A program made the position numbers and the translations under genes. This document shows positions 24,492-33,634 of a DNA stretch of 64,000 bases, in pieces (the stretch's first letter is position 1; every line of letters begins with the position of its first letter). A model generated the notes under the pieces. That model worked only from the letters and a program-made list of their open reading frames with translations. It was not told the DNA's origin and did no database searches. This DNA is from Burkholderiaceae bacterium 16. Its GTDB lineage: Bacteria; Pseudomonadota; Gammaproteobacteria; Burkholderiales; Burkholderiaceae. The DNA lies in the NCBI GenBank assembly GCA_000955785.1, contig JYOD01000091.1:1-64000 (forward strand), in the 5' to 3' direction.

Positions 24492-24872
24492 TCAGCCGCC
24501 AAACGCAGCAATACACTCCACCTCCACCCTCGCGCCGAGCGCCAGCCCGTTGGCGCCGAGCGCGCTGCGCGCCGGATACGGTTCCTCGAAAAACTCCTTG
24601 TAGACCTCGTTGAACACCTGCCACTCGCCGATATCGGCCAGCATGATGGTGCATTTGGCCACATGCTTTAGCGACAAGCCGTGCGCTTCGAGCGCGATGC
24701 GGATATTCATCAGCGCCCGCCTGGCTTCTTCGCGGATTCCGCCTGGCACAAGGCGGGTGGTGCCGGGCACGATGCCCATCTGCCCGGAGAGGTACAACAG
24801 CTCGCCAACCCGCACGCACTCGGAGAAAGGCAGCCCTGCGGGCAGAATCTTGCCGGAGTTCAGGAATTCCAT
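24492..24872 (-). CDS. RidA/YjgF-family protein (second copy)
   Basis: A 126-residue RidA-fold protein: FSECVRVGELLYLSGQMG, GIREEARRALMNIRIALEAHG, KHVAKCTIMLADIGEW, and the C-terminal ARVEVECIAAFGG. The active-site Arg is present (PARSALGANGL). The likely activity is hydrolysis of 2-iminoacids, although this subgroup is diverse. ATG 24872 is preferred; a GTG at 24908 would add 12 residues. It is divergent from the glycosyltransferase gene. Confidence 0.8.
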   Translation of the reverse strand: MEFLNSGKILPAGLPFSECVRVGELLYLSGQMGIVPGTTRLVPGGIREEARRALMNIRIALEAHGLSLKHVAKCTIMLADIGEWQVFNEVYKEFFEEPYPARSALGANGLALGARVEVECIAAFGG

Positions 24873-25070
24873 ATTGCGCCCCGTATCAGTAAGATCTTCG
24901 AACGCCACACCCCGGATCGCCCGGTGGCGGCCTCGCGGTTTTCAAGTCTAGGAGAACGGATCCGGGATCGTGCTTATTTGCAGGGTTGCCCAATAGTTGA
25001 TACCGCTGCCGGCCTTCGCCTCTGGCTTGAACCGGCCAGCCGTACCGGGCACCAGGAGCCGCAAGAAAAC

Positions 25071-26303
25071 ATGAAATTCGTCGTTGCAACCTATGGAACG
25101 GAAGGCGATACCCGCCCGCTGGCCGCACTGTGCCGCGCCCTGATGGACGCCGGCCACGAAACCCGGCTGCTCGCCGATGAAGCCACCCTGGGCACCGCCC
25201 GGTCCCTTGGCATCCCGACGACCGCGCTGGCGGGCGACATCAAGGGAACGCTGCAGCCCGAGAACGCGATCGCCAGCGTCGTTGCCGGGAACAGCGGGCT
25301 CACCAGCACCGCGAGCGCGCTGGCGGGCATTGCCAATGCCAATGCCGAGGCCTGGCTGCGGGCGATCGTGGCGGCCGGCGAGGGCTGCGATGCCATCATC
25401 GTCTCGGCGCTGGCCGCCTTTGTCGGCTTGTCGGCGGCAGAACATCTCGGCGTGAAGGCCATCGGCACCGGACTCATCCCGATCACACCGACCGCGGCAT
25501 TCGCTTCGCCCTTCCTGCCGCCGAACCGGGTGCCGGGCCTGCTCAACCGCGCGAGCCATCACTTCGTCAACGGGCTGCTGTGGCGCGCGTTCCGCAAGCA
25601 GACCAACGCAGCGCGCGCGGCCGTGTGCGGGCTGCCGCCACGGCGGGAACTCTGGACCCGGCACCCGATGCTGTACGGGATATCGCCGAGCCTGCTGCCC
25701 CGCGCTGGCGACTGGCCCGGCAACACGCATGTCTGCGGGCAATGGATCCCGCCGTCACCGAACTGGTCCGCGCCGCAGTCGTTGCTCGACTTCCTCGCGG
25801 CCGGGGAGGCACCGATCTACGTCGGCTTCGGCAGCATGGCCGGTTTTGACCGGCAGAAAACGCTGGAAGCGCTGATCGCCGCCGCCGCGGGCCGCCGGGC
25901 GTTGTTCTATCCGGGCTGGAGCGGTGCGGACGCCACCGTGCTGCCGGCGAATTTTCATGTCGTGGGCGACACGCCCCATGACTGGCTGTTTCCCAGGACC
26001 TCGCTGGTTATCCATCATGGCGGTTCCGGCACAACCCATTCCGCGGTTCGGGCCGGCGTGCCATCGGTGGTGGTACCGTTCGCGGGCGACCAGTTCTTCT
26101 GGGCCGACCGGCTCAGGCGCGCAGGCATTGCCGCCGGCGCCGTGAACGGAAAGCACCTGCAAGCCGCTGCCCTGGCACGCGGCATCGCCTTCGCCGAGAG
26201 CCCCGAAGCGCGCTCCCGTGCCCGGGCACTAAGTGCCAGCATGTGGACGGAGAACGGCCTAGCCGACGCGGTCTCCGCTATCGAGCACATCATGTCGAAT
26301 TGA
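25071..26303 (+). CDS. GT1-family glycosyltransferase (UGT/MGT type)
   Basis: A 410-residue GT-B enzyme. The N-terminal acceptor domain begins MKFVVATYGTEGDTRPL with the GxxGD turn; the C-terminal donor domain has VYVGFGSM-like YVGFGSMAG (250-258) and the nucleotide-sugar motif HHGGSGTTHSAVRAGVP (315-331) followed by PFAGDQFFWADR. Relatives glucosylate sterols, macrolides, flavonoids or make rhamnolipids (RhlB). The acceptor is not predictable. AGGAG lies 13 bp upstream. It is a single-gene unit ending in a stretch of repeats and hairpins. Confidence 0.82.
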   Translation: MKFVVATYGTEGDTRPLAALCRALMDAGHETRLLADEATLGTARSLGIPTTALAGDIKGTLQPENAIASVVAGNSGLTSTASALAGIANANAEAWLRAIVAAGEGCDAIIVSALAAFVGLSAAEHLGVKAIGTGLIPITPTAAFASPFLPPNRVPGLLNRASHHFVNGLLWRAFRKQTNAARAAVCGLPPRRELWTRHPMLYGISPSLLPRAGDWPGNTHVCGQWIPPSPNWSAPQSLLDFLAAGEAPIYVGFGSMAGFDRQKTLEALIAAAAGRRALFYPGWSGADATVLPANFHVVGDTPHDWLFPRTSLVIHHGGSGTTHSAVRAGVPSVVVPFAGDQFFWADRLRRAGIAAGAVNGKHLQAAALARGIAFAESPEARSRARALSASMWTENGLADAVSAIEHIMSN

Positions 26304-26461
26304 GCCGCGACCGCAGAATCAAAGCCGCCCGAAAAAGCTTCAGTGTAGCCGTGTGGAGCGCCCCCAAGGGCGGGCCACACCAGCCCGCGATGCGAAGCGA
26401 GCCGTGAAGGTGTACCAGGCCGTATAGGGCGCCTCGTCGGCAGGCAAAAAGAGCGGTTTTG

Positions 26462-26491
26462 CCTACTTTTTTGGCAAGACAAAAAAGTAGG
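26462..26491. repeat. Long AT-containing hairpin (possible dispersed repeat or bidirectional terminator)
   Basis: CCTACTTTTTT (26462-26472) pairs with AAAAAAGTAGG (26481-26491) around an 8-nt loop: 11 perfect base pairs with a T-run in either direction. It lies between the convergent glycosyltransferase and surface-protein genes, so it can terminate both. I recall similar hairpins between genes in related genomes, but cannot check copy number. Confidence 0.7.
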
Positions 26492-26561
26492 TCGCCGCCC
26501 CGCAGGGGTGGTGAAACCGCCTTTGACTTTAAGGCTTTAAGGCTTTGAAGTTGACTGGCGC

Positions 26562-26954
26562 TCAACCTTCGCTGAGCTGGCGCGAGCGCCAGTGTCCGTC
26601 GCTCTGCTTGCAGAACCAGCCGGTCCAGTTGTCTTCCAAGTCAGAGCGTTTCAGTTGAACCTTCAACTGCCGGCAGGACTGGCCTTTGTCGGTCTTGGCG
26701 CCCATCGGGGTCAGATTACCCTCGATCGGTTTGCGCTTTCCCGACGCCGGGTAGGTCCATGGCACCTCCGCTCCGTCGGCGCCTTCGTTCAGCGTCTTGC
26801 CAACAGCCTTGAATAGCGCGGCCGATTCCTTTTGGCTCATGCTCCCGATCACGGTACCATGGATGAACGTGTCAAAGTATGCGAAAGCCGGCGCGGCCGG
26901 AACAAGCGTGACAGCGCAGAGCAGCGTGCTTCGAAGAAAAAGACCGGGAGACAT
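26562..26954 (-). CDS. Exported surface-antigen-like protein (RT0821/Lpp0805-type)
   Basis: A 130-residue protein with a signal peptide (residues 1-25, ending PAFA). The mature region resembles the C-terminal half of 17-kDa surface antigens: SMSQKESAALFKAVGKTL, VPWTYPASGKRKPIEGNLTP, CRQLKVQL, GWFCKQSDGHWR. The Gly-rich membrane-inserting segment of full-length surface antigens is missing. The function is unknown. AAGGAT precedes the ATG at 26954. Confidence 0.6.
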   Translation of the reverse strand: MSPGLFLRSTLLCAVTLVPAAPAFAYFDTFIHGTVIGSMSQKESAALFKAVGKTLNEGADGAEVPWTYPASGKRKPIEGNLTPMGAKTDKGQSCRQLKVQLKRSDLEDNWTGWFCKQSDGHWRSRQLSEG

Positions 26955-27494
26955 CAAGGCTATCCTTATGTGGGACGTTGGGTGAATGGGGAGCATTACG
27001 CTGCAAACGTCTGTCGGCCGGGGCTAATCCCGCAACTGGCTATTTGCAGAGCATGGAGAACGCTTCCATAGTAACGTAATAGCCACACAGAATCGAGTGC
27101 GCATCCCAGGCGCGAATCTGCATCCCGGCACAGTCAGTGCGAGCGCAAATAGCCGGTCTGGTACCGGGCAGCGGGCTCATTATTGGAAAATCAGTCCGGA
27201 GGGAATCCCCCGTAGTGCTGCATCGCGCGCGAGGGCCACACGCTCCACTAACCCATCTATGACACGTTCACCGCGGCGCGCGGCATGCTCGGGCGGCACA
27301 GTCAATCGATGGACGAGCCCGGATGCGTCCGGGCGGACTCGCTCATTGCGCCGGAGCAGGCTTCATCGGCCCGCTCGCTTGCTGCGCATCGCGCGGCGGT
27401 GTGGCCCGCCGGGGCCACACACAAGAATCAACGGATTCAGCAGTCGTCGTTGCAGGCGGCGTTGCCATACCGGCCAATGCCGAACCTGCAGCCC
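26955..27494. other. 540-bp gap without a recognised gene
   Basis: No frame here has convincing coding character. The stretch contains a hairpin at 27399-27420 near the end of the tyrB operon and a few short GC-rich dyads (for example around 27315-27340). No RNA gene or transposase remnant was recognised. Confidence 0.4.
27399..27420 (-). terminator. Hairpin downstream of tyrB
   Basis: GTGTGGCCC (27399-27407) pairs perfectly with GGGCCACAC (27412-27420) around a 4-nt loop, about 75 bp after the tyrB stop. No T-run follows, so its strength as a terminator is uncertain. Confidence 0.4.
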
Positions 27495-28697
27495 TTACGC
27501 AGCTGGTGCCAGCACGGTGGCAATAGCCCCCGCCACCTGCTTCACATTGCGCTCGTTCAGGCCAGCCACGCACATCCGCCCCGAGCGCAGCAGGTACACG
27601 CCGTGCTCCGCGCGCAGGCGGTCCACCTGGTCGGCCATCAGGCCGGTATAGGTGAACATGCCACGCTGGGTCAGGTAGCGCGACAGCGCCTCGCCGCTGA
27701 CATGGTCGCGCAGGCTGTCGTGGATCGCCGCGCGCATCCTGGCGATGCGATCGCACATCTGCGCCAGCTCGCGTTCCCAGGTCTCGCGCAGTGCCGGCGT
27801 GGTCAATACCTTGGCCACCACCCGTGCGCCGTGGGTCGGCGGGTTGCTGTAGTTGGCACGTACCGCGCCCGTCAGCTGGCCCAGTACCCGGCCGGTTTCT
27901 TCCGCGCTGTCGCAGACCACGCTCAGCCCGCCGCAGCGTTCGCCGTACAGCGAAAAATTCTTCGAGAACGAATTCGCCACCAGGCACGGCACGCCTTGCG
28001 CCACCAGTTCGCGCACCGCGAACGCATCGTCGTCCAGGCCGGCGCCGAAGCCCTGGTAGGCCATGTCGACGAAGGGCAGCAACTCGTTCGCCTTCAGCAG
28101 CGCGATGAGCTTGCGCCACTGGTCCTGGTTCAGGTCCACGCCGGTGGGGTTGTGGCAACAGGCGTGCAGCAGCACGATGCTGCGCTTCGGGATCAGCCGT
28201 AGCGCGTCCATCATGGCGTCGAACTTGAGGCCGCCGGTGGCGTCGTCGTAGTACGGATACGTGTTGACGGTGAAGCCGGTGCGCTCGAAGATCACGCGAT
28301 GGTTTTCCCAGCTCGGATCGCTGATCCAGACTTGCGCCTCCGAGAAATAACGCTTCAGGAAGTCGGCGCCGACCCGCAGCGCCCCCGAACCGCCCAGGGT
28401 CTGCACGGTGGCGATGCGGCCTTCCCCGCGCGCCTTGCTTTGTTCGCCGAAAACCAGCGCCTGCACGGCGTCACGGTAGGCCGCGAAGCCGGCCATGGGC
28501 AGGTAGGGACGCGGGCCCATGTCGGCCATCAGCGCGCCTTCGGCTTCCGCCACCGCCTGCATCACGGGCAGCTTGCCTTCGCCATCGAAGTAGATGCCGA
28601 TGCTCAGGTTGACCTTGTCGGTCCGCGGATCTAGTTGAAAGCTCTCGTTGAGCGAAAGGATCGGGTCGCCGGGATAGGCATCGATATGTTCGAACAT
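27495..28697 (-). CDS. tyrB: Aromatic amino acid aminotransferase
   Basis: A 400-residue class I aminotransferase of the aspartate/aromatic group. It begins MFEHIDAYPGDPILSL, has the cofactor motifs HACCHNPTGVD (about 189-199) and the PLP lysine in NSFSKNFSLYGER (about 253-265), and the substrate Arg in LLRSGRMCVAGL near the C-terminus. It swaps the amino group of tyrosine or phenylalanine with 2-oxoglutarate, giving 4-hydroxyphenylpyruvate or phenylpyruvate. It lies 58 bp after aroP and downstream of hpd, which uses its product, so a catabolic role is likely. Confidence 0.9.
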   Translation of the reverse strand: MFEHIDAYPGDPILSLNESFQLDPRTDKVNLSIGIYFDGEGKLPVMQAVAEAEGALMADMGPRPYLPMAGFAAYRDAVQALVFGEQSKARGEGRIATVQTLGGSGALRVGADFLKRYFSEAQVWISDPSWENHRVIFERTGFTVNTYPYYDDATGGLKFDAMMDALRLIPKRSIVLLHACCHNPTGVDLNQDQWRKLIALLKANELLPFVDMAYQGFGAGLDDDAFAVRELVAQGVPCLVANSFSKNFSLYGERCGGLSVVCDSAEETGRVLGQLTGAVRANYSNPPTHGARVVAKVLTTPALRETWERELAQMCDRIARMRAAIHDSLRDHVSGEALSRYLTQRGMFTYTGLMADQVDRLRAEHGVYLLRSGRMCVAGLNERNVKQVAGAIATVLAPAA

Positions 28698-28755
28698 TGG
28701 ATACTCTGGCTGGAATGGGTTGTGGCCGGCGGCCGGAGGGCCGCCAGGGTCATCA

Positions 28756-30144
28756 TTATGCCGATACGCTCTGCTGCAGGGCCGGCGCCGCGTTCTTTTG
28801 CCGCAAACGGTAGCTCACGCCCAGCACGGCCATCCATGCCGGAATCAGGTACACCGAAATGCGCAGCCCCGGCGTGAGGTACATCACGTACAGGATACCC
28901 GCCAGGAAGACCAGGCACAGGTAGTTCGTGAACGGATAGCCCAGGCTCTTGAAGCGCGTCTCCAGCCCGGCGATGCGCTTGTCGCGGCGGAACTTGAGGT
29001 GAATGATGCTGATCATCGCCCAGTTGATGATGAGCGCCGAGACCACCAGGCCCATCAGCAGTTCGAAGGCTTCGCCCGGCATGAAGTAGTTGATCACAAC
29101 GCAGGCAGCCGTGGCCAGTGCCGAAACACCCAGCGCGGCCAGCGGAATCCCGCGCTTGTTGACCTTCAGCAGCGCTTGCGGCGCATTGCCCTGCTTGGCC
29201 AGGCCGTACAGCATGCGGCTGTTGCAGTACACGCCGCTGTTGTAGACGGACAGCGCGGCGGTCAGCACCACGGCATTCAGCACCGTGGCCACGATTTCAC
29301 TGTTCATCGCATGGAAGATCAGCACGAACGGGCTGCCGCCGGTCACGACCTTTTCCCACGGGTAGAGCGAGAGCAGTACGCCCAGCGCGCCAACGTAGAA
29401 GATCAGGATGCGGTAGATCACCTGGTTGGTGGCCTTGGGGATGGTCTTTTCCGGCGCATCCGCCTCTGCCGCGGTAATGCCCACCAGCTCCAGGCCGCCG
29501 AACGAGAACATGATCACCGCCATGGCCATGACCAGGCCGCTGATGCCGTTCGGGAAGAAGCCGCCGTGCTGCCACAGGTTGGCCACGCTCGCTTGCGGAC
29601 CGGCCGTGCCGGACGCCAGCAGGTAGCCGCCGAACACGATCATGCCGACGATGGCCAGGACCTTGACGATGGAGAACCAGAACTCCATCTCGCCGAACGA
29701 CTTGACGCTCGACAGGTTGATGGCGTTGATCAGCAGGAAGAACGCCAGCGCGGATACCCAGGTGGGAATGTGCGGCCACCAGTACTGGACATAAATGCCC
29801 ACCGCCGACAGTTCCGCCATGCTGACCAGGATATACAGCACCCAGTAGTTCCAGCCTGACATGAAGCCGGCAAAGCTGCCGCAATACTTGTTGGCGAAGT
29901 GGCTGAAGGAGCCGGCGACGGGTTCGTCGACCACCATTTCGCCGAGCTGGCGCATGATGAAGAAGGCGATGATCCCGGCCACCGCGTAGCCGAGCAGGAC
30001 CGAAGGGCCTGCCATCTTAATGGTCTGGGCAATGCCCAGGAACAGCCCGGTGCCTATGGCGCCGCCCAGCGCGATCAGCTGGATATGCCTGTTTTTCAAG
30101 CCGCGCTTGAGTGTCTCTTCCGTACTCTTGGAATTGGGAACCAT
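28756..30144 (-). CDS. aroP: Aromatic amino acid permease (APC superfamily)
   Basis: A 462-residue inner-membrane protein with 12 predicted helices and the amino acid transporter signature: LKNRHIQLIALGGAIGTGLF near the N-terminus, followed by GPSVLLGYAVAGI and the FSFGGLELVGITAAEA segment. The AroP/PheP/ProY group imports phenylalanine, tyrosine, tryptophan or proline with protons. Its position between hpd and tyrB points to tyrosine or phenylalanine. Regulation is probably shared with hpd through the divergent Lrp protein, although a 160-bp gap separates it from hpd. Confidence 0.88.
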   Translation of the reverse strand: MVPNSKSTEETLKRGLKNRHIQLIALGGAIGTGLFLGIAQTIKMAGPSVLLGYAVAGIIAFFIMRQLGEMVVDEPVAGSFSHFANKYCGSFAGFMSGWNYWVLYILVSMAELSAVGIYVQYWWPHIPTWVSALAFFLLINAINLSSVKSFGEMEFWFSIVKVLAIVGMIVFGGYLLASGTAGPQASVANLWQHGGFFPNGISGLVMAMAVIMFSFGGLELVGITAAEADAPEKTIPKATNQVIYRILIFYVGALGVLLSLYPWEKVVTGGSPFVLIFHAMNSEIVATVLNAVVLTAALSVYNSGVYCNSRMLYGLAKQGNAPQALLKVNKRGIPLAALGVSALATAACVVINYFMPGEAFELLMGLVVSALIINWAMISIIHLKFRRDKRIAGLETRFKSLGYPFTNYLCLVFLAGILYVMYLTPGLRISVYLIPAWMAVLGVSYRLRQKNAAPALQQSVSA

Positions 30145-30304
30145 ATTGTGTCTCTACCCACTCTTTTGGAATGTGGGCCTGCGCCTCTCGCGTGTTGCGG
30201 GCGCTTTGGCCAGGCACCGCCGGCGCGCAGGCTTGCTGCGGGCGCCGGGCGGTGTTGTTGCAGTCAGCGGCTCAGTGCCTCGGTGTCTCGCTGCCTTGTG
30301 GGCC

Positions 30305-31378
30305 TCAGACCTTGAGCGTGCCGCGTTCGATCTGGTCGCGCTCCAGCGATTCGAAGAGCGCCTTGAAGTTGCCTTCGCCGAAGCCTTCGTCGCCCTTGCG
30401 CTGGATGAACTCGAAGAACACCGGGCCGAGCGCAGTCTTGGAGAAGATCTGCAGCAGCAGGCGCGGCTTGCCGCCTTCGGTCGTGCCGTCCACCAGGATG
30501 CCGCGCGCCCTCAGCTGGTCCACCGGCAGGCCGTGGCCCGGCAGGCGCTTTTCCAGGCCTTCGTAGTAGTAATCGTTGGGCGCGGTCATCAGGGGCACGC
30601 CGGCCATCTGCAGGCTGTCGATGACTTCGATCAGGTTGTCCGTCAGGAAGGCGATGTGCTGGATGCCCTCGCCGTTGAAGGCCATCAGGAATTCCTCGAT
30701 CTGGCCGGCACCCTTGGAAGATTCCTCGTTCAGCGGGATGCGGATCTTGCCGTCGGGGGCGGTCATGGCCTTCGAGGTCAGGCCGGTGTATTCGCCCTGG
30801 ATGTCGAAATAGCGGATTTCACGGAAATTGAACAGCTTTTCGTAGAAATTAGCCCAGTAAGCCATGCGGCCACGGTAGACGTTGTGCGTCAGGTGGTCGA
30901 TCAGGCGCAGGCCATGGCCCACCGGGTGGCGGTCCACGCCTTCGATGAATTCGAAGTCGATGTCATAGATGGACTTGCCTTCCTCGAAGCGATCGATCAG
31001 GTACAGCGGCGCGCCGCCGATGCCCTTGATCGCCGGCAGGCGCAGTTCCATCGGGCCGGTGGCGATTTCCACGGGCTGGGCGCCGAGTTCCAGGGCGCGC
31101 GCATAAGCCTTGTGCGAGTCTTTCACGCGGAATGCCATGCCGCAGGCGCTCGGGCCGTGCTCGGCCGCGAAGTAGGCCGCCGGGCTGTTCGGCTCGCGGT
31201 TGACGATGAAGTTGACATCGCCCTGGCGGTACAGCACCACGTCCTTGGAACGGTGGCGCGCGACCAGGCTGAAGCCCATCTGTTCGAACAGCGGCTCCAG
31301 GAGGTTGGGAGTGGGCGAGGCGAATTCCACGAATTCGAAGCCCATCAACTGCATCGGGTTTTCAAACAGATCGGCCAT
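30305..31378 (-). CDS. hpd: 4-Hydroxyphenylpyruvate dioxygenase
   Basis: A 357-residue protein made of two vicinal-oxygen-chelate halves. The iron triad is readable in the C-terminal half: the His in IDHLTHNV, the His in IQHIAFLTDN and the Glu in PVFFEFIQRKG. The family converts 4-hydroxyphenylpyruvate and O2 to homogentisate and CO2. The start ATG at 31378 (MADLFENPMQLMGFEFVEF) is chosen because the family begins there. With aroP and tyrB downstream it forms the entry part of tyrosine breakdown; the homogentisate dioxygenase and fumarylacetoacetase genes are not in this window. Confidence 0.93.
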   Translation of the reverse strand: MADLFENPMQLMGFEFVEFASPTPNLLEPLFEQMGFSLVARHRSKDVVLYRQGDVNFIVNREPNSPAAYFAAEHGPSACGMAFRVKDSHKAYARALELGAQPVEIATGPMELRLPAIKGIGGAPLYLIDRFEEGKSIYDIDFEFIEGVDRHPVGHGLRLIDHLTHNVYRGRMAYWANFYEKLFNFREIRYFDIQGEYTGLTSKAMTAPDGKIRIPLNEESSKGAGQIEEFLMAFNGEGIQHIAFLTDNLIEVIDSLQMAGVPLMTAPNDYYYEGLEKRLPGHGLPVDQLRARGILVDGTTEGGKPRLLLQIFSKTALGPVFFEFIQRKGDEGFGEGNFKALFESLERDQIERGTLKV

Positions 31379-31573
31379 GGTGTGCTCAACAGGAAGTTGG
31401 GGGGACGAGAGAAATAATATTGCGGCAGCTGTACGCCAACGCGTTGGTGCGCAGCGCCAGACACGTACGACGCGGGCTCTCAACTCCCCGTCCGTACCGT
31501 CAATCTGACACTGAGTTTATATTCCGCTCCGGTAAATAGGATTTCGTTATCCACGCAGGCAAACCCTAGATCA

Positions 31574-31588
31574 TGAGATAAAATTTCA
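31574..31588. promoter_or_regulatory. Possible Lrp-type binding dyad between hpd and the Lrp gene
   Basis: TGAGAT-AAA-ATTTCA at 31574-31588 is a near-palindrome with one mismatch, 26 bp before the Lrp start codon in the 236-bp divergent gap. Lrp/AsnC proteins bind degenerate A/T-centred dyads of about 15 bp, so an autoregulatory or hpd-activating site is plausible but not proven. Confidence 0.35.
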
Positions 31589-31614
31589 TCATTGCAGGAA
31601 CAAGGGAAACAAAA

Positions 31615-32088
31615 GTGCACAATCCTGAGCTTGATCGCATAGACCGCCGCTTGCTGGCGGCGCTGCAGGAAAATGGACGCGCCTCCAACCTCGAACTGGC
31701 CGAGGCTATCCGCCTGTCGCCGGCGCAGACACTGCGCCGGCACCGGCGGCTGGAAGAGGCCGGCATCATCAAGCGCTACGAAGCCCGGCTGGACTCCGCC
31801 AGCCTGGGCTTTGGCGTCGTCGCCTTTATCCATGTCACGATGGAGCGGGGCCACATCCGGGATCTGTCGAACTTCAAGGGGCTTGTCGCCGAACTGGCGC
31901 AGATCCAGGAATGCTTCTCCGTCACGGGGGATATCGACTACGTGCTGAAGGTGGTGGCGCGCGATCTCAAATCGCTTTCGGATTTCCTGCTCGACACGTT
32001 GATGCGCATCCCTGGCGTGAGCGGGGTGAAGTCCAGCGTTTGCCTGGATGAGATCAAGTGCACCAGCGCGATGCCGCTCGATGCCTGA
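31615..32088 (+). CDS. Lrp/AsnC-family regulator
   Basis: A 157-residue protein with an N-terminal HTH (LDRIDRRLLAALQENGRAS, LAEAIRLSPAQTLRRHRRLEEAGII) and a C-terminal RAM effector domain (FIHVTMERG, CFSVTGDIDYVLKVVARDL). The start is GTG at 31615 with AAGGGAAAC upstream. It is divergent from hpd, a common arrangement in which the Lrp protein senses an aromatic amino acid and activates the catabolic operon. The ligand is inferred. Confidence 0.88.
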   Translation: MHNPELDRIDRRLLAALQENGRASNLELAEAIRLSPAQTLRRHRRLEEAGIIKRYEARLDSASLGFGVVAFIHVTMERGHIRDLSNFKGLVAELAQIQECFSVTGDIDYVLKVVARDLKSLSDFLLDTLMRIPGVSGVKSSVCLDEIKCTSAMPLDA

Positions 32089-32194
32089 ACCCGGGCGCCG
32101 GATGGCGGCGGCGCGCTCAATGACACTCACTAATATAGGAGAGACCCGCCACGGGCCGCCTATGCTTGAATGAGATCCCTGGCTCACCCGCCCC

Positions 32195-33397
32195 GTGCCC
32201 CTTGCCCTCGAAGCCGGTTGCCCCGTCATCCTGTTTGGTGCCTTCGATCGCCATAACTTCGGCGATCTACTGTTGCCCCATGTCCTCACCTGCCTGCTGA
32301 AAGACCAGCCGCTGCGGTATGCCGGGCTGGCGCGGCGCAACCTGCTGCCGCACGGCGGCCACCGGGTCGATTCCCTGTTGCATCTGGCGGCGCGGCCGGG
32401 CCTGCGAGCGCCCGGCATCATCCATGTGGGTGGCGAGATTCTTTGCTGCGAAGCGTGGGAGGCGGCTGTGATGCTGCAGCCACCGGGCAAGGCAGATGTG
32501 CTGATCGCGCGGCTCGACGACCGGCCGCGGGAGCGCCAGGCATGGGCGCGCAGCGTGCTGGGCGTGGAGGACCGGGCGCCTTACGTACTGCCGCAGGGCC
32601 TGTTCCCCCAAGCGCGGGCCGTGATCTACAACGCCGTGGGCGGCGTCGGCCTGGACCAGCGCGACCCTGCCATGCGGGCGGAAGTGTTGGGCAAGCTGAG
32701 GGCCGCGGCCCATGTCAGCGTGAGGGATGCCCGGACCAGGCAGATCCTGCGGGCCAACGGCATAGCGGCCAGCCTTGCCCCGGATCCCGCGGTGATGGTC
32801 GCGGCGCTGTTCGGCGAGCGCATCCGCCAGCGGGTCCGCCACGGTGAGCTGGCGCGCATGACCGACGCCTTCCCGCAGGGTTATCTTGCCGTGCAGTTCA
32901 GCGCGGACTTCGGCGACGACCAAACCCTCGGCGAGATCGCCAGCCAGCTCGACCGCGCCGCGCGGGCAACCGGATACGGCGTGGTGCTGTTCCGCGCCGG
33001 CGCCGCGCCCTGGCATGACGACCTGTCCTGCTACCGCCGGCTGGCGCAACGCATGGGCACGCCCGCGCCGGGCATCGTCCAGTCCCTCGACATCTGGGAC
33101 ATCTGCGCCGTGATCGCGCACAGCCGCGGCTTTGCCGGCAGCAGCCTGCACGGCCGCATCGTGGCCATGGCATTTGCCCTGCCGAGCCTGAACATCACAC
33201 GGCCGGGGCTGGATCCGGGGACCAGCAAACAGGCCGCGTTCGCCGCCACCTGGGAGCCGCCGGAGGCTGCGTGCACTGTGGCGGTGCAGGCGCTTGCCGA
33301 TGGCATTGGCCAGGCGCAGGCGCTTGAGCGCGCACGGCGGGAACAGACGGCGCGCGAGCTGGTAGCGGCATGCCGCCAGGGCTTCGTGGCTGCCTGA
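32195..33397 (+). CDS. Polysaccharide pyruvyl transferase family protein
   Basis: A 400-residue protein with the PF04230-type pattern: an N-terminal ILFGAFDRHNFGD loop, a mid-protein SVRDARTRQILRANG with DPAVMVAALF, and a C-terminal SRGFAGSSLHGRIVAMAFALPSLNI. Members such as CsaB transfer pyruvate from PEP to cell-wall or capsule sugars. No glycan genes lie nearby, so the acceptor is unknown. The start is uncertain: GTG 32195 has no clear ribosome site, but no in-frame ATG lies before the conserved N-terminus. Confidence 0.7.
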   Translation: MPLALEAGCPVILFGAFDRHNFGDLLLPHVLTCLLKDQPLRYAGLARRNLLPHGGHRVDSLLHLAARPGLRAPGIIHVGGEILCCEAWEAAVMLQPPGKADVLIARLDDRPRERQAWARSVLGVEDRAPYVLPQGLFPQARAVIYNAVGGVGLDQRDPAMRAEVLGKLRAAAHVSVRDARTRQILRANGIAASLAPDPAVMVAALFGERIRQRVRHGELARMTDAFPQGYLAVQFSADFGDDQTLGEIASQLDRAARATGYGVVLFRAGAAPWHDDLSCYRRLAQRMGTPAPGIVQSLDIWDICAVIAHSRGFAGSSLHGRIVAMAFALPSLNITRPGLDPGTSKQAAFAATWEPPEAACTVAVQALADGIGQAQALERARREQTARELVAACRQGFVAA

Positions 33398-33400
33398 AAA

Positions 33401-33414
33401 GCGCAGGCCTGCGC
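33401..33414 (+). terminator. 14-bp perfect palindrome after the pyruvyltransferase gene
   Basis: GCGCAGGCCTGCGC starts 4 bp after the stop codon. It could form a short stem, but it has no loop-sized centre and no T-run, so a terminator role is weak. Confidence 0.25.
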
Positions 33415-33634
33415 CGACGCCATATGAAACACACCGCGATGCTGTATAACCGACGGGCCGGTTCGCAGGCGCAATAGGGCAAAATACGCACCTGAGAGGC
33501 CCGGCAGGGCCAAAAGCATAAGACGCTGACGCCCGGCTCGTGCCCAGGTATCCGGAATCGCATGAGCCTCCGGGGCTTGTCCAGCGTCGCGAGGGGACAG
33601 CTCGTCCTTGAACAGAGCACACCAGGAGCATTTA

